64,000 nucleotides of DNA, taken from assembly GCA_015039465.1 (NCBI GenBank), contig MU130381.1:405807-469806 (forward strand), given 5' to 3'. The translations under genes and the position numbers were made by a program. The DNA is from Phlegmacium glaucopus. Lineage: Eukaryota > Basidiomycota > Agaricomycetes > Agaricales > Cortinariaceae. Positions 21,604 to 33,013 of this stretch are shown here, in pieces; the stretch's first letter is position 1, and each line of letters opens with the position of its first letter. A model generated the notes under the pieces. The model did no database searches, had not been told where the DNA came from, and saw only the letters and a program-made list of their open reading frames with translations.

Positions 21604-24199
21604 TCAGGCCTCCATATCGCCCAATAACGCAAATTTGAACCCTTTCTTCGGTACAGCTTGGGCCGAAGCTTTTCCATTTGACACAGATGCAACAGCCTGC
21701 TTCTCCGCTTTTGATCGTTTGACTTTTTTTACACGTTCTTCCTGGAAGGCGTCTGACAGCCCATCCTCAGTGGAATCCCAGATACCACTTGGGAGAGGTT
21801 GTGTGATAGCTGTAGTTCCCGTCAGCATGGCATGGAATCTTCGTCCTGAAAGCCTAGAGGCATCGAAAGGCACTCGTTCTGTGAGAAGAAGAGCTTGAGA
21901 CAGTTGTTCAATACTATCCAGTGCCATCAAAATCTGGGCCATAAGTTGTATGTTGCGATCTTCGATGGGAGGAAGGTCTGGTTTGATACCAGTTGATTCA
22001 GACTGACTTTGATCATCGGAAGTCCACAAGATTGAAGAAAGCCAACAGCGTGCTTCATTCTTGGTCCATCGTTCCTTTTCTCTCTCTTTGCTTCCAGATT
22101 CCTGCCAGCGATGATGAAGAGTGTGCACAATCCAGCGAACTGCGAGTACTGGAAGAAGGTTATCTGGTGACAGTCGTCGGACAGAGGGCGAGTCGGATGC
22201 CAAAGCTCTGAGAAAGACGACAAGTCGATCCTCCACTGATATCAGAACAAGAGGCGGTGAACCGTCCGTTACGTATTCAGAGAGTGAGATAGAGATGAGG
22301 AGGTCAGAAATCGGAGTCACCACAATATTTTCTGAAGCGATCCTTGTTCCTTTTCGTAGATACTCTGTGATGACCGGAGGTCCTGAAGGACGATGTCGAT
22401 GTGAAGATACAGAGGCAGGCGGTTCTGTTGCTATTTCGTCCTCTAAAGAGTGAAGACGATGCAATTCTCCTTTCAGAGGGGCTAGAAAATCGGTGGTGCT
22501 ACCTTCGCCATCCGACTCAACAACATCAACGAGTTCGTCGTCGTCTGCTTCTTCTTCTTCTTTTCCCACTGACCCTTCATCATCTTCGTGGCCTGCGGCC
22601 GGGAGACCGACAGTGTCCTCCAAAATGGCAACAGTCCATTCGCGAATTGGCTTTCCGATACTTCGACCTACAGTTTCTAGGTCTGGGTTCTCAAGGAACA
22701 ACCGAGGCCAATACGATCCTGTGTTAAGGGCGTCCATGAGTTTCGGAGGAAGAAGACCACTTCGATACACATCCAAGTATTTCTCCCGCGCTTCCAGTAA
22801 ATCGGGTGCCTTTTGGGTTGAATCTTCCGCTTGGCGCATCACTTTACGAGAAATCATTGGAAGCAAAGAACAGGTTTCGGGATCATGTAATGCGCAGAAA
22901 CTAGTTGACCAGAGACCTTCCCGACCCCCAACATCTCCTCCATATTTTGGAATAGCGTACTGTAGTGTAGCGTTCACGATTTTATCGACAATGTCTTCGA
23001 TCTCTCCAGTTCCCATGGTTGTGGTGAGGCGACCGAGAAGAGCATTAACAGTCCTGTCAATGAGATCCATGACGCTTCCAACCTGGTGTTTGGCCTTGCG
23101 CCGTTGTGCCCCCGGTGATATCACAGAATGGATGGTATTTGCAACTTTCTCTATCCTTTGGATTAAGGTAAGTTGTCTATCGAAGAATAGCGCCTGTATC
23201 TTGCGGGAATTCGATTCTGAGTCCTTGGAGAAGTCATTGCCAACAAGCGCACCTAGGAGAGGGAGAAGGCTGACAGGGATGTTCAGATGTTTGGCTAGAG
23301 TCTCCGGGCTATAGGCAACGACGGCCAACGACAGTTCTGGCATGTTATCGGGAGGCGCAAGGCCTCCTGAGAATCTTGCATCGTTCAGGACTTTCCGTTT
23401 GGCCTTAGGCTTTCTTACCGTTTGAAACTCGCCATCATCTCCGTTCATAGACTCTACATCTTGGAAGGAGTCTGGTATCTGCCATACCATCTCGCTTAAA
23501 GGGATATATCCTAAGTATCCATCCGCGTTGAGAATAACGAAATCGGAATCGTTTCCAACGACATAACCTCCAATTCTACCGGCCAATTCTACAGCGTAAG
23601 GATCCCCTTCTTCATCAGCAAAATGAAGCTCGAGATTGTTAGTTACAGATCTGAGTGTTTCCAGAGCATGGATACATGCTGAATATGCAAGAGGTGGTAA
23701 TATCCGTGTTTCACTTAGGAAGCGGCCTGTAGATCTTGAGGCGGTAGATGTGCGAAAGAAGAGTTGAGCTGGCTGGATATGAGACTGGCTGAGGCGCGAT
23801 ATGACAGTTGGGAATTTAAGGTCCGGGCATGCACCTGTATCCCAGTGAGGTGCTAGAAGCAGAAATATGGCCTCAGGTTCCACATACCATCGAAGACGAA
23901 GTACACTTGTACCCCAGCCTTGATCCAAGCCTGAACGACAGTTTTTACAAGGTTCGTAAATTCAGAGTATTCCCCGCCGTAAACCCAGGGGATATTGGAA
24001 TTATTATACAGATCATAAATGAAGCTAGTAATCTCCGGTAAGTGTGACTCAGTGCTCAGATGAGTAGAGTAACTCACGACCAACCATCTACGACGATTGG
24101 GATTGACTGCTTGGGACTTGATTGGGAGGACAAAACGATTGTAGTGGAAAGAAAACGTTGCTTTTCGCGTAGATAAGTTGCAAGACCGTATACGCCCAT
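21604..24199 (-). CDS. Asteroid-type PIN/XPG-like nuclease domain protein
   Basis: Exons are 24199-24079, 24025-23888 and 23834-21604, with two introns of 53 nt that give a continuous frame. The start MGVYGLATYLREKQ fits the conserved MGVxGL beginning of XPG/Asteroid proteins. The junctions rebuild IPIVVDGWSFIYDLY and VYFVFDGACPDLKFPT, both typical of the family, and the XPG-I-like stretch VVGNDSDFVILNADGYLGYI carries the acidic residues. The middle contains an acidic low-complexity segment and the C-terminus is Lys-rich, ending KKGFKFALLGDMEA. Fungal Asteroid proteins are predicted nucleases of unknown cellular role, about 800 residues, which matches the length here. Confidence 0.8.
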
Positions 24200-24343
24200 A
24201 CCTCCATGTATACAACCAAGAAAGATGTTCAAAGAGATTGGATGATCGCAAGTATCGAATCATCTGTAGTCACAATGTCTACCGGCGCGGTCCGGGACTA
24301 CCTAGATGGCCGGAAATCTCTAAATTCTACTGACAAAATAGTG

Positions 24344-24432
24344 GGCAACGTGGCCGAGTGGTCTAAGGCGCTGGAATTAGGTATCCTTATATCCAGTCCG
24401 AAAGGGCGAGGGTTCGAACCCCTCCGTTGTCA
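24344..24432 (+). tRNA. tRNA-Leu(TAG) with a short intron
   Basis: Acceptor arms GGCAACG and CGTTGTC pair with one G-T wobble, followed by discriminator A. The A box GGCCGAGTGG and B box GGTTCGAACCC are intact. The anticodon stem is CTGGA/TCCAG; the sequence between is 16 nt, best read as a loop with anticodon TAG plus a 9-nt intron after position 37. A long variable arm (TCCGAAAGGGC) and the T stem GAGGG/CCCTC fit a leucine tRNA. A T-rich run starting about 24436 (CTTTTGGTTTTGTTTT) can end Pol III transcription. Confidence 0.9.
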
Positions 24433-24623
24433 TAGCTTGTCTTTTGGTTTTGTTTTGAGAGTTGACAGAGGCGACTACATTTGAGACTGACAGCATGGTT
24501 GGACAGAGCACAGGTTAATATTTTCTTGTAAGGTATGTAGAACAAATAAATTATGTCAATGTCCCAGATGACGCTTCTATGCTTGTGAAAAGAAAATCAA
24601 TATGCAAATGCTAGTGAATATGT

Positions 24624-25652
24624 CTATGTCGAGCCCTTTTTGCCATCATCCTTAGGTACATCCCATTTCTTCCACTGTTCATAAGCGTGTGCAATTGTCC
24701 GTTGGGCGAGAATAAAGGGTTCGTCCGTCTTGGCTTTCTCCCATACCCGTAGAGCAAACTGCTTCTGTTCCCCCGACGCTAGGCTCTCATGCAAGATGCT
24801 CAGGACCTGATAAGTTGGCTGAAGGAATTTGTCGATTTTCTCGAAAATTGATGGAAAATCAGGTGGCAAAGGAACTAATACCGAGAGAGAACTGGAAGAT
24901 CGAAACACCATCAGATGTAGTCCATTTGGCTGTAAGTTTTTACGTACCTTGTGTCAGGCATCGGCTTTGGAGGAACGATGGCACCCCACCATTGCCCTGA
25001 TTGTGACGGCTGGCCTGCCACCCCGTCGACGCCATGCTTCAGGTGTTCTTGATAGTCATGCCATAGTTCTTTCCTGCGCTCACGCTTCAAGTCAGCCTGC
25101 TTTTGCTTCTGCAAGTCTAGCATCATCATGTCTGTCTTTTGGAGAACAGCCCATCGACTTTGGCCGGTCCAAAGATACCAACCCTCATCCCAGTACTTCG
25201 TAGAAGACTTGGGACGATCATCGGAGTCGTCGTTCGAGGTGCCTCCCAGCAGACGAGGAAGGTTGACGGATTGCCCCTCTGCCGGCAAGGGATACTTAGC
25301 CTTGCCATCGGAACCAACATTCTCATGTCTCTTGAAAGACAAAATGTTTCGTACTTCATGGGGAAAGATCTTGCGGAGGCAGATAGATCTACAGTTGGGT
25401 TCTTTACTGTGAATGCGACCGCTGACAGACTGTGAGCAATAGGTCAGACACCATTCATCCGACTTCGGTGAGAATCGACCTTTGGTTTATAAATCTAATT
25501 AGTGATACATTTACTTCAAGCAGTCACCAGGAAGACTCACCCTGGGGTGGCGTTAGGATCTTTATTGTCGGCCAGTCAGCAAAAGGTGGCTTTCTAACTC
25601 TGGGTTGCTGTTGTTGTTGCTGAGATGAAGCTGGTGTTTCTGAGGACGACAT
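24624..25652 (-). CDS. Conserved basidiomycete protein of unknown function
   Basis: Exon 1 (25652-25541) encodes a Gln-rich start and RKPPFADWPTIKILTPPQ. The middle exon reads HENVGSDGKAKYPLPAEG, then KYWDEGWYLWTGQSRWAVLQ and a Lys/Gln-rich helix, and exon 3 (24891-24624) ends KKWDVPKDDGKKGST after a 56-nt intron. Tryptophan- and tyrosine-rich WDEGWYLWTG is the most distinctive block. The reading frame between the first intron and HENVG is uncertain: SASARSFPMKYETF lies in one frame and the rest in another, switching near 25328. I do not recognise the family by name. It shares no obvious operon-like relation with its neighbours. Confidence 0.65.
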
Positions 25653-25908
25653 GGATGATGGCGTTTGGTGGAGCGCGGGAGGTGGCTTGCATCCGAAATC
25701 GGCACGTGAGCATATTAGGGCGCCGCTTCAACTACCGCGCAATAAATTTTCTTTCTTCTCTCATAATTTCTTTACAATTCGTACTGCTCGAAGAATCGTT
25801 GTCGCAGCTCACACACAGGATAGCTTCCCGCTTTCCAGATTCAGCTGTGGGGAAAGTCCCCGGAGATACAGAGCATGCCCTCGACTATCTAATGGAAAGC
25901 AACCGGCT

Positions 25909-26257
25909 CTAAGCACGACGGTACTGGTCGAGGATGGCGAGAATGATTTGCCAGAAAGCCTCTGTTTGGCTCCTGGTTCCATCTCGTTCACTCTGTTGTT
26001 TTTTCTGACGGTGGGCCTTCGATTTAAGGCGCGGATGTGCGAAGATATGAGCATGTCCGTTGCTCGGCGGTTTCATCCAAGGATAGACTCTTCGTTGCTC
26101 ATAGACATAGTTATACGATTGTTGAACCTTTATGGGTCATCAACTCAATGGGGCTCACTCTCAAGCAGTACATGACCTTTAATATTTTTTCCACCTTTGG
26201 AACCTTGTCGTTCCTGTGTGTTGTCGTAGGGGCGAATTGATTAATTCTGGTGAGCAT
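25909..26257 (-). CDS. Small two-exon protein, 99 residues, unknown function
   Basis: This gene is too split to stand out as a long frame. Exon 1 is 26257-26177 (81 nt, 27 codons, MLTRINQFAPTTTHRNDK...). A 49-nt intron (26176-26128) starts GTCATG and ends AAAG. Exon 2 is 26127-25909 (219 nt including stop). The product is basic and hydrophilic, with YNYVYEQRRVYPWMKPP, HAHIFAHPRLKSKAHRQKKQ and a C-terminal helix AFWQIILAILDQYRRA. The arithmetic of frame and splice phase closes exactly. The basic start could be a mitochondrial presequence. It is unusual enough in composition to be coding, but I cannot name it. Confidence 0.5.
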
Positions 26258-26669
26258 TTTCTGCTATTTTTTTCCTATGATGGCTGGTTCTTTTATTTTG
26301 AATTTCTTCATGGTGTATACCCCAATAACTCTCGGTTGCTGGGGGTGGGCTCCAGAATTTGACAACTCTGATACTTCTACATTTACTTCTTGAAATATGT
26401 TAGCTCATCCCTTATGTTTTTAGGTCACTTAGAAATGTTCCATTTTCCCGTAACATACTTGGGACATTGCTTTATGCAAGATATCCAACTCTGTCAAAGA
26501 TACGTACATATGTACAGGTTTAAATGACGGTGTATATTTTATAAATGGGTCGCCTTTGCATGTGCTCTAGCCACCTTTCTTGCAACGGGAGCTTGGCTGA
26601 AGAAAAGTTATCAGTTCAATGGAAAAAGGCAAGGAAGGAAAGATTGCATAAAGCTTACAAACTGAGAGC
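26258..26669. other. Intergenic, AT-rich
   Basis: It holds the promoter of the small minus-strand gene on one side and the 3' end of the acyl-CoA ligase gene on the other. Nothing else is recognised. Confidence 0.45.
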
Positions 26670-29156
26670 TCAAAGTTTGGCACTGATGTGGTCATCATGG
26701 GGATCTTTGCCTGCGAGTTCCTCCTTGGCTCGATCGCGAAGCTCCCGGCGAAGAATCTTACCAGCAGCACTAAACAATTATCAAGGTCGTCGTGAATGTT
26801 GCTAGTCTTCACAAACACTCGCTTCTTACCTCTTGGGAATGACATCAGTCACCACAATGCCTGAGAGAGTTGAATGTCAGTGATGCTTAACGCATGGTTT
26901 GGAGAACACCGAAAGCGACTCACCCCCTCGGAGGAACTTATGTCGTGCCACTTTTGTCTGGATCCATGCTTTGATATTCTCGGCAAACTTGACAATGTCT
27001 GCCTCCGCTTTCACTCCATCAGGTCGCGCAGGAACGACATATGCCCTGAAGATCAATGAGCAGCGGAGAAGTAATCAAATCAGATGGTTCACCCGCACCT
27101 AGGAAGTTCGGTTGCCTCTTTCGCACTATGGACGCCAATAACGGCGGCATCTGCTATATCAGGATGGGTAAGCAGTACGCCCTCCAGTTCAGCTGGCGGT
27201 ACTGATCGAGATTGTGTAAGTCAGGCATTGGTTAACTTCAACGGGATTTGCTAGGCTTGTACCTTGAAAGCCCTGCACCATATCAGACGGGTAAATATCA
27301 AGATAAATAATTTCAGCTCTATACCTTATATTTAATCAACTCCTTGCGTCGATCAACGATATAATAAAAGCCCTCAGGATCCCGAATTGCAATGTCACCT
27401 GTTTTGAACCAACCGTCTGGAGTTATGGCATCTTGGGTCGCCTTTGCGTTGTTAAGATAACCCTGGGCGTTTTCAAGGATACAACTGGGACTTTAAAGGA
27501 AAGAGAAACACACCTTCATGATGGTTGGACCTCGCATCCACAGTTCTCCAGCTTCTCCTTCACCTGCTTCGAGATTGCCATCGCCATCGCCATCAAGCAA
27601 GAGACGGGCTTCAAGATTTGGCAAAAGGACTCCTATACTTCCAACTTTGCGTACAGAATGGATCCCAGAGAGCATATGGGAATTCGGGGACGTTTCAGTA
27701 AGGCCATAACCTATAACATCATTCAAGGAAATAAACAAGAATGTCAAGGGTAAGCGCTACCTTGAGCGATAATCATAGGGTCTTTACCCTTGCGCTTGGT
27801 CGAAAACCTGGTAATCACCTGATGTCCTCCTTGAGTCAACGAATCGAGGAATGACGTGGCAGAGACCCACCTGCTGTGCTAAAGTTGCGCTCAAAGGTGC
27901 TGCACCCGAAAATAATATTCGTAGAGAGGACATATCGTATTGGTCGACAGCTATCATGGCGGTAAAAACAATGAAATCAGATGCCAGCGTATTTCACATA
28001 CCAGGATGGCGAGCGAGCACGACTAAAACTGGTGGTACAACGAGCGAACAAGTTATTTTATACCGCTCGATATTAGCGCAAAATTGGACCGGATCGAAAC
28101 GTTGCATAATTGCGACCGATAAGCCAATTTTGAAAGGGAATAGAAGGAGATTAACAGCGCCTGTCCCCAGGTCAGATAAGCGTGCGTGTAGCGCTATACT
28201 TGAGTCTATCTCACCATAAATATGGTAAAAGGGTAAAATGCCAAGGTAGGTGTCGTCAGGACCCGTCCTTGTCCAAAGAGGTGAAGCCATGTCCAAGACT
28301 GATGATATATTTCTATGAGTGGTCTGCAAATGATTAATTAGTGGGCCGTGAAAACAAAGATAAAGAACGCACCTCAACACCCTTGGGCTTTCCAGTTGTA
28401 CCTGAAATACAAATCGGCATGGTCAGTTCTCGAGCAAGTAGTGACTTGGCTGCCTACCTGAGCTATAACACAGGTACACAGTCTCGTTTGATTTCTCTCC
28501 ATCAAACCTTTCCTCCCCTTTCAGGGTGCCTAATTCCAGCAGATCGGTCATTTTAAGTGAGTGAGCAAGATCTGGCTTAATCGAAACAGCAGGCCCCCCG
28601 GCCCATTCGAGTCCATTCGTCATGACAATGATTCTTTCGTTCGCTTCTTTCTGACTGAATCCGAGACTCTTAAGGGTTTCCTGAACAGTAGAACATCCAT
28701 CCTCGCTTGTGAAGATGAGTCTCGCTCTGCTGTCGGTATATTGGAAAGCAAGTTCGCGGGCGTTATAAGCGCTGTTGGCAAGCGTGCACCTTAACCCAGC
28801 CGCAACTAAAGAAGCATGTAATTAAAGTTCGGAGTACACAATACATGGAAGCACTTGCCTGAGCCAAACAATACAACTGGCCAAGCCAATGAGTTGTGGG
28901 AATAAATCATGACAGTGTCACCCCGTTTGGCGGAAAGAACCGGGTGGTTCTGGAGACCATAACCAAATGAAAGGGCCAAATGCCTGAGCTGAGCACGAGT
29001 GATAGTGGTACCTGTTATAGTGTCGATGAAAGCCGGGAGTGAGGCATGGAAGCCGCCAATGTCATTGGGACCCGGGGAAGAGAAGAGATGAGTGAATAAA
29101 GAATGGGCAAATAATGGTACAGAAGGAAGTGGAGAAGTGTAGATTCTGGGTGCCAT
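26670..29156 (-). CDS. 4-coumarate-CoA ligase-like acyl-CoA synthetase, probable peroxisomal
   Basis: Member of the adenylate-forming (AMP-binding) superfamily; it activates a carboxylic acid as the acyl-AMP and transfers it to CoA. The start is [20 protein letters not shown] at 29156. The AMP-binding P-loop ([13 protein letters not shown]) spans an intron near 28400. [11 protein letters not shown] follows, then [14 protein letters not shown], the motif [27 protein letters not shown], then [20 protein letters not shown] and [16 protein letters not shown] sequence, and the C-terminal lysine region [12 protein letters not shown]. The last three residues AKL form a PTS1 signal, so peroxisomal location is expected. 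There are about eight introns. The gene is divergent from the mRNA export adaptor. The substrate (phenylpropanoid, medium-chain fatty acid or other) cannot be read from sequence alone. Confidence 0.9.
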
Positions 29157-29682
29157 TGTCGAGATATTCTCAAAGGACTGGAACAACACAGCATATGTTT
29201 GCGTTCAACCAAATTTAAGTCTGTCAGGTACATTCTCTAGAACGTGCGCGTGACCACTGAATTGGATGCGCGCGGTTTTCGTTCCACCTGAGCTACATAC
29301 ACATCTTGACACATTAGATAGAGATTTCAGTTATGCATTCCACACACATGAAATTGGGCAATTCCGACTTGGTAGCATTATGAAGCAGCATCTTTAGTGT
29401 ATTTCAATGCAACAACGAAGGAGGCAAATTTGTGAGGGAATAATTTTGTCGCGAAATACATGTGGGGATGTACCTTTTGTTCCCACACACGATGGTCACG
29501 AGTCTATGTAAAAGTTTATTTTAATAATTGTTATTACATAATCAATTAAATCACGTGCATTTCACAAATGATATGGACACAGCCACATTTTCATTTATTC
29601 TTTTCAACAGTGATTAATATTTTCCAAGTTCTCTGTTCTTATTCCACCTTTGCCTCCAACAAGATATTCTCACCTTACAATC
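29157..29682. promoter_or_regulatory. Shared divergent promoter region
   Basis: A 526-bp gap separates the start codons of the acyl-CoA ligase (minus) and the export adaptor (plus). It is AT-rich with pyrimidine tracts near 29630-29670, just ahead of the plus-strand ATG. No specific site is claimed. Confidence 0.5.
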
Positions 29683-30658
29683 ATGGCCTCTTTGCTTGAA
29701 CGAATGAATCTTCCCACAAATTCCCTATCTGGCCCTATTCGCTCGGAATCTCAGTCAAATCGAGGAACAGCGGCTCCATACGTGCGTGCGCTCTCCTTCC
29801 TATCCATATTGGGCCATTGTATCAACGGTCAACTCTTCAGAATCGCGCCAACCGAACGCCAAAAGGCGACGTTGACTCGCCTTGGTCTCATGACCTTTAT
29901 GAATCCCACAACTCACTTTCAGCGCGTTTGTCTAATCACCCAAGCGCGCCTAAGGCAAATTTCAACAACATCGCTCAAAAGGCTATCAAAGATGCAACGG
30001 GTACCACACGTTCGGATTCAAATTTGTCAATTAAAGGTGCAGGGTCTCAAGGCAATGTGGTTGAAGTGTCAGGGTTAGTTAGCGGGACAACACCAGAGGA
30101 CGTGGCTGCTATCTTCAAGCGCTGTGGCCAAATTACTGATCAGAAAGCAACGTCAACGAGGGCCGAGGACGTCAGAATTCGCATCACCTTCAAAACACCA
30201 GCATCTGCAGTAGCTGCTGTACAGAAATTTCACGATCAACCTGCTGACGGGAAAATCTTGTCGGTCAAAATTGTGGGTACTTCCTCTACAGGGATATCTC
30301 TCGGCGGTCGATTGGGTGGCACAGACGGACTAGGTTTAGTGAGAGAAGAAGGAAGTGTTGATGTGCTCATGGAGGCAGACAAAGATAGCGGCTCGTGAGC
30401 ATGCCCCACTACTTATTGTGGCTTTGGTTGACAAAGATTAATGATAGAAAAATGCGCTCCGACTCCTTGATACACGCGGATCCTCGTGCACAAGTGTTGA
30501 TAGCGCCACCAGGGACAAATCCAGCTGATTATCTTCCGCCAACTCCAGAATCTCGAGGTGGGGGTCGAGGTCGTCGAGGAGGTTTCGGTCGAGGACGAGG
30601 TGGGAGACGCGGGAGACGCGGCGGCAGCAATGGGAATGGTCAGATGGATGTTGATTAG
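29683..30658 (+). CDS. ALYREF/Yra1-like mRNA export adaptor (RRM plus RGG)
   Basis: Exons are 29683-29781, 29841-30394 and 30448-30658. The protein is about 287 residues. An N-terminal variable region (LLERMNLPTNSLSGPIRSES) is followed by a single RRM: GNVVEVSGLVSGTTPEDVAA, an RNP1-like DVRIRITFKTPASAVAAVQ and DGKILSVKIVG. The C-terminus is an arginine/glycine array (GGGRGRRGGFGRGRGGRRG) ending MDVD. RRM with RGG is the layout of Aly/REF adaptors that link TREX to the Mex67 export receptor in the nucleus. Exon phases close exactly. A different RRM-RGG protein cannot be excluded because the short N- and C-terminal UAP56-binding motif is not obvious. Confidence 0.75.
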
Positions 30659-31020
30659 CTTGACTTTTGCCCCCATTTTCGTCTTTCATGGCACATTCTT
30701 ATTTGATATTCCCAGCTCATTGTCTTTTCGAGTCCTATGTATTCATTTTCCTCCACGATTTTGGTATCGGTCACTAATTTTGCCTACTTAAAATACTTAC
30801 GTTCTTGTACGTACTCAGCGCTATATGTTCGCCAGGAATATTCCTTTGTAGTTCTCTGAATCGTAAAAAGGTTACATAAATTACTGTATTCTGTTGTCGT
30901 TGGTTGGTGTGTGAGTATTTTTTCACAGTCCACAACTTGCTCCTCATCTGCCAGGCTGCTGTCAACACCTTTCGTTTCCTTACTGTGACACCTTTTCAGT
31001 GTTCGAGAACATAGTTTACA
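30659..31020. other. Intergenic before the first ERV14 gene
   Basis: Holds the 3' UTR of the export adaptor and the promoter of the first cornichon gene. Nothing further is recognised. Confidence 0.45.
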
Positions 31021-31714
31021 ATGATTGGTATGTGCTTATAATCTTGGAGCGTTCTGCAAAACGACCTCACCAAGGTCATTATAGGCTGGCTTTTCCTCTT
31101 TTCTGTGCTATATGCAGCCGGCTTGCTTTTCGGCATGGTCTTTGTCGTCAGTCACCTCCATGGACCCTTCAGCCTACGCTTCTGATAACACCTCTAGATT
31201 ATAATGTTTTCCGACCTTGAAAGTGATTACATTAACCCGATCGACTTCTGCAACAAACTCAACCAAGTCACATTCTCTCCCCTTCTTCTTCCATCTATCT
31301 GCTAAATCATATCTTACTTGCAGTTTGTCATCCCTGAATACGCTGCGCACGCATTCCTCGCCTTCCTTTTCCTAGTGACAGGACAATGGATGGCCCTGCT
31401 TTGGAATTTACCTCTGCTGGCATGGAACGCGAACAAGTGAGTTAGCTGATACGTCTGCGCGGCCCTCGTACCAATATCCATATACCACGTTATAGGACCA
31501 TGAACAAGGCTCATATGTATGATGCCACTGAAATTTTCCGTTCCCTACCTGGACACCAAAAGGAAGCATATTTCAAGATAGGGTTCTATTTGCTTTCCTT
31601 CTTCTATTATCTATATCGGTGTGTATCTCTGCCCCAAAGCACACTTATCCATGGACTGATACTTCTTGGACACTCAGAATGATTGTTGCCTTCGTTAACG
31701 AGAGCGAACTATGA
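31021..31714 (+). CDS. ERV14: Cornichon/ERV14 ER cargo receptor, copy 1
   Basis: Six exons: 31021-31027, 31085-31146, 31198-31266, 31324-31436, 31496-31618 and 31678-31714, adding to 411 nt and 136 residues, the usual ERV14 length. ERV14 proteins sit in early secretory membranes and load transmembrane cargo into COPII vesicles. Signatures are IIMFSDLESDYINPIDFCNK, the hydrophobic segment AFLAFLFLVTGQWMALL, and HMYDATEIFRSLPGHQKEAY, with three membrane spans expected. The second intron uses a GTCAGT donor. The first exon has only seven coding bases. It is arranged head to tail with a second copy; this one departs from the consensus more (ESDY for ECDY, NAN KTMNK for NKIRNK). Confidence 0.9.
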
Positions 31715-32079
31715 TACTCTTGCCTACCAAACGATTATGATACAAGTACCCTACGGTATAATACTAGGGAGCGAAGTGTGCGATGAATGGGCTGCGACTG
31801 TGTAACATGATGCCGATGGAAAGACTATCGTTGGGGTACGATAAGAGCTTGTATCTTCTATACAGTACAGTACTTGCATCAATGGACACACGCTAACGTC
31901 TCCTATTTGGAACATGCGTGACACAAACACGTGCAACGACAACGTAGCTTTTGAGGAGCCGAAGACTCCCTTGAATTGTAACTTGAACCTTCGCTTTCCT
32001 GCTGCACATACTAGTGCCTACTTTTTGGCTTTTGACCCGGCGAAACGAACATATTCAAGACTATCTTACGGTATAAAAC
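31715..32079. other. Intergenic between the two ERV14 genes
   Basis: It contains a TATAAAA immediately upstream of the start codon of copy 2. No other feature is recognised. Confidence 0.45.
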
Positions 32080-33013
32080 ATGGGTGGAGCTGGTGCGTCT
32101 ATTTTGCAAACTCAAGCGAGTGTCGCTCTTGCTAAATTCTCTCCTTTTCTCTTCATGCATATTAATTACCATTCAACTAAATCCTGGGACGTCTGTCAAT
32201 ATGGCCTTTCCAATAATTCAAACACGTGGAAACCTCACATTTCCCTCTTGACTATGGTGTTCAAATCATTGACTCCTTACGCGACGTATACGTGAAAAAT
32301 AGGATGGCTATTTTTGTTCGCGGTCCTCATGGCTGCCGGTCTACTGTTCTGCATGGTGTTTTTCGTGAGTCATGCTTTAGTTTCCAAGCCTGCGCCTTCA
32401 GTTTTTTCTCCTTTTGGCCCCACGTTTGGCCCCACGTTGGAGAAGTCTACATTCCAATGGCCCCTACCATGCTTTACTTCTAGCGGCTGACCTTTATACG
32501 TCCCGATAGATTATAATGTTCTCCGACTTGGAATGCGACTACATCAATCCTATAGATCTCTGCAATAAACTAAACCAAGTTAGTTAACCTGCCTTGTGCT
32601 CAGTTTCGTCCCTATGGCACTGACACAATTTGCAACCATCTAGTTTGTACTGCCAGAAAACATAGCCCACGCGTTCATCACCTTGTTGTTCCTTCTATCT
32701 GGTCAATGGATCGCTTTCCTGCTCAATCTGCCGCTTGTTTTATTCAATGCAAACAAGTAATGTTTTGTTTTTCATGCTGAAGAATGCAATTTGACATTTT
32801 TGCAGAATTCGGAACAAGAGCCATATGTATGATGCGACAGAGATATTTCGGTCATTATCAGGTCATAAGCAAGAAACATTTGTCAAGCTTGGGTTCTATC
32901 TTCTCTCATTCTTCTACTATTTGTATCGGTACGTTGCTCACCTTTTGCAAACAACGCAACTCAACTGACTTCACTTCAGCATGATTGTTGCTCTAATAGC
33001 AGAAAGCGAGTAG
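32080..33013 (+). CDS. ERV14: Cornichon/ERV14 ER cargo receptor, copy 2
   Basis: Exons are 32080-32092, 32303-32364, 32510-32578, 32644-32756, 32806-32928 and 32980-33013, adding to 414 nt and 137 residues. Internal exons 2-5 have exactly the same lengths (62, 69, 113, 123) and phases as in copy 1, so the pair arose by duplication. The start MGGAGWLFLFAVLMAAGLLF needs a donor GTGCGT after 13 coding bases. IIMFSDLECDYINPIDLCNK and HMYDATEIFRSLSGHKQETF match the family consensus better than copy 1 does, so this is probably the ancestral function. Confidence 0.92.

Noticed and set aside
23853..23887. 35-nt intron in the Asteroid gene with acceptor CTTCTAG
   Set aside because: Too short; the acceptor at 23835-23836 gives a 53-nt intron and restores the family motif FVFDGACPDLKFPT.
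25651..26175. 174-codon plus-strand frame as a gene
   Set aside because: It overlaps antisense to the start of the conserved protein and to the spliced 99-residue gene, whose composition and splice phases are more convincing.
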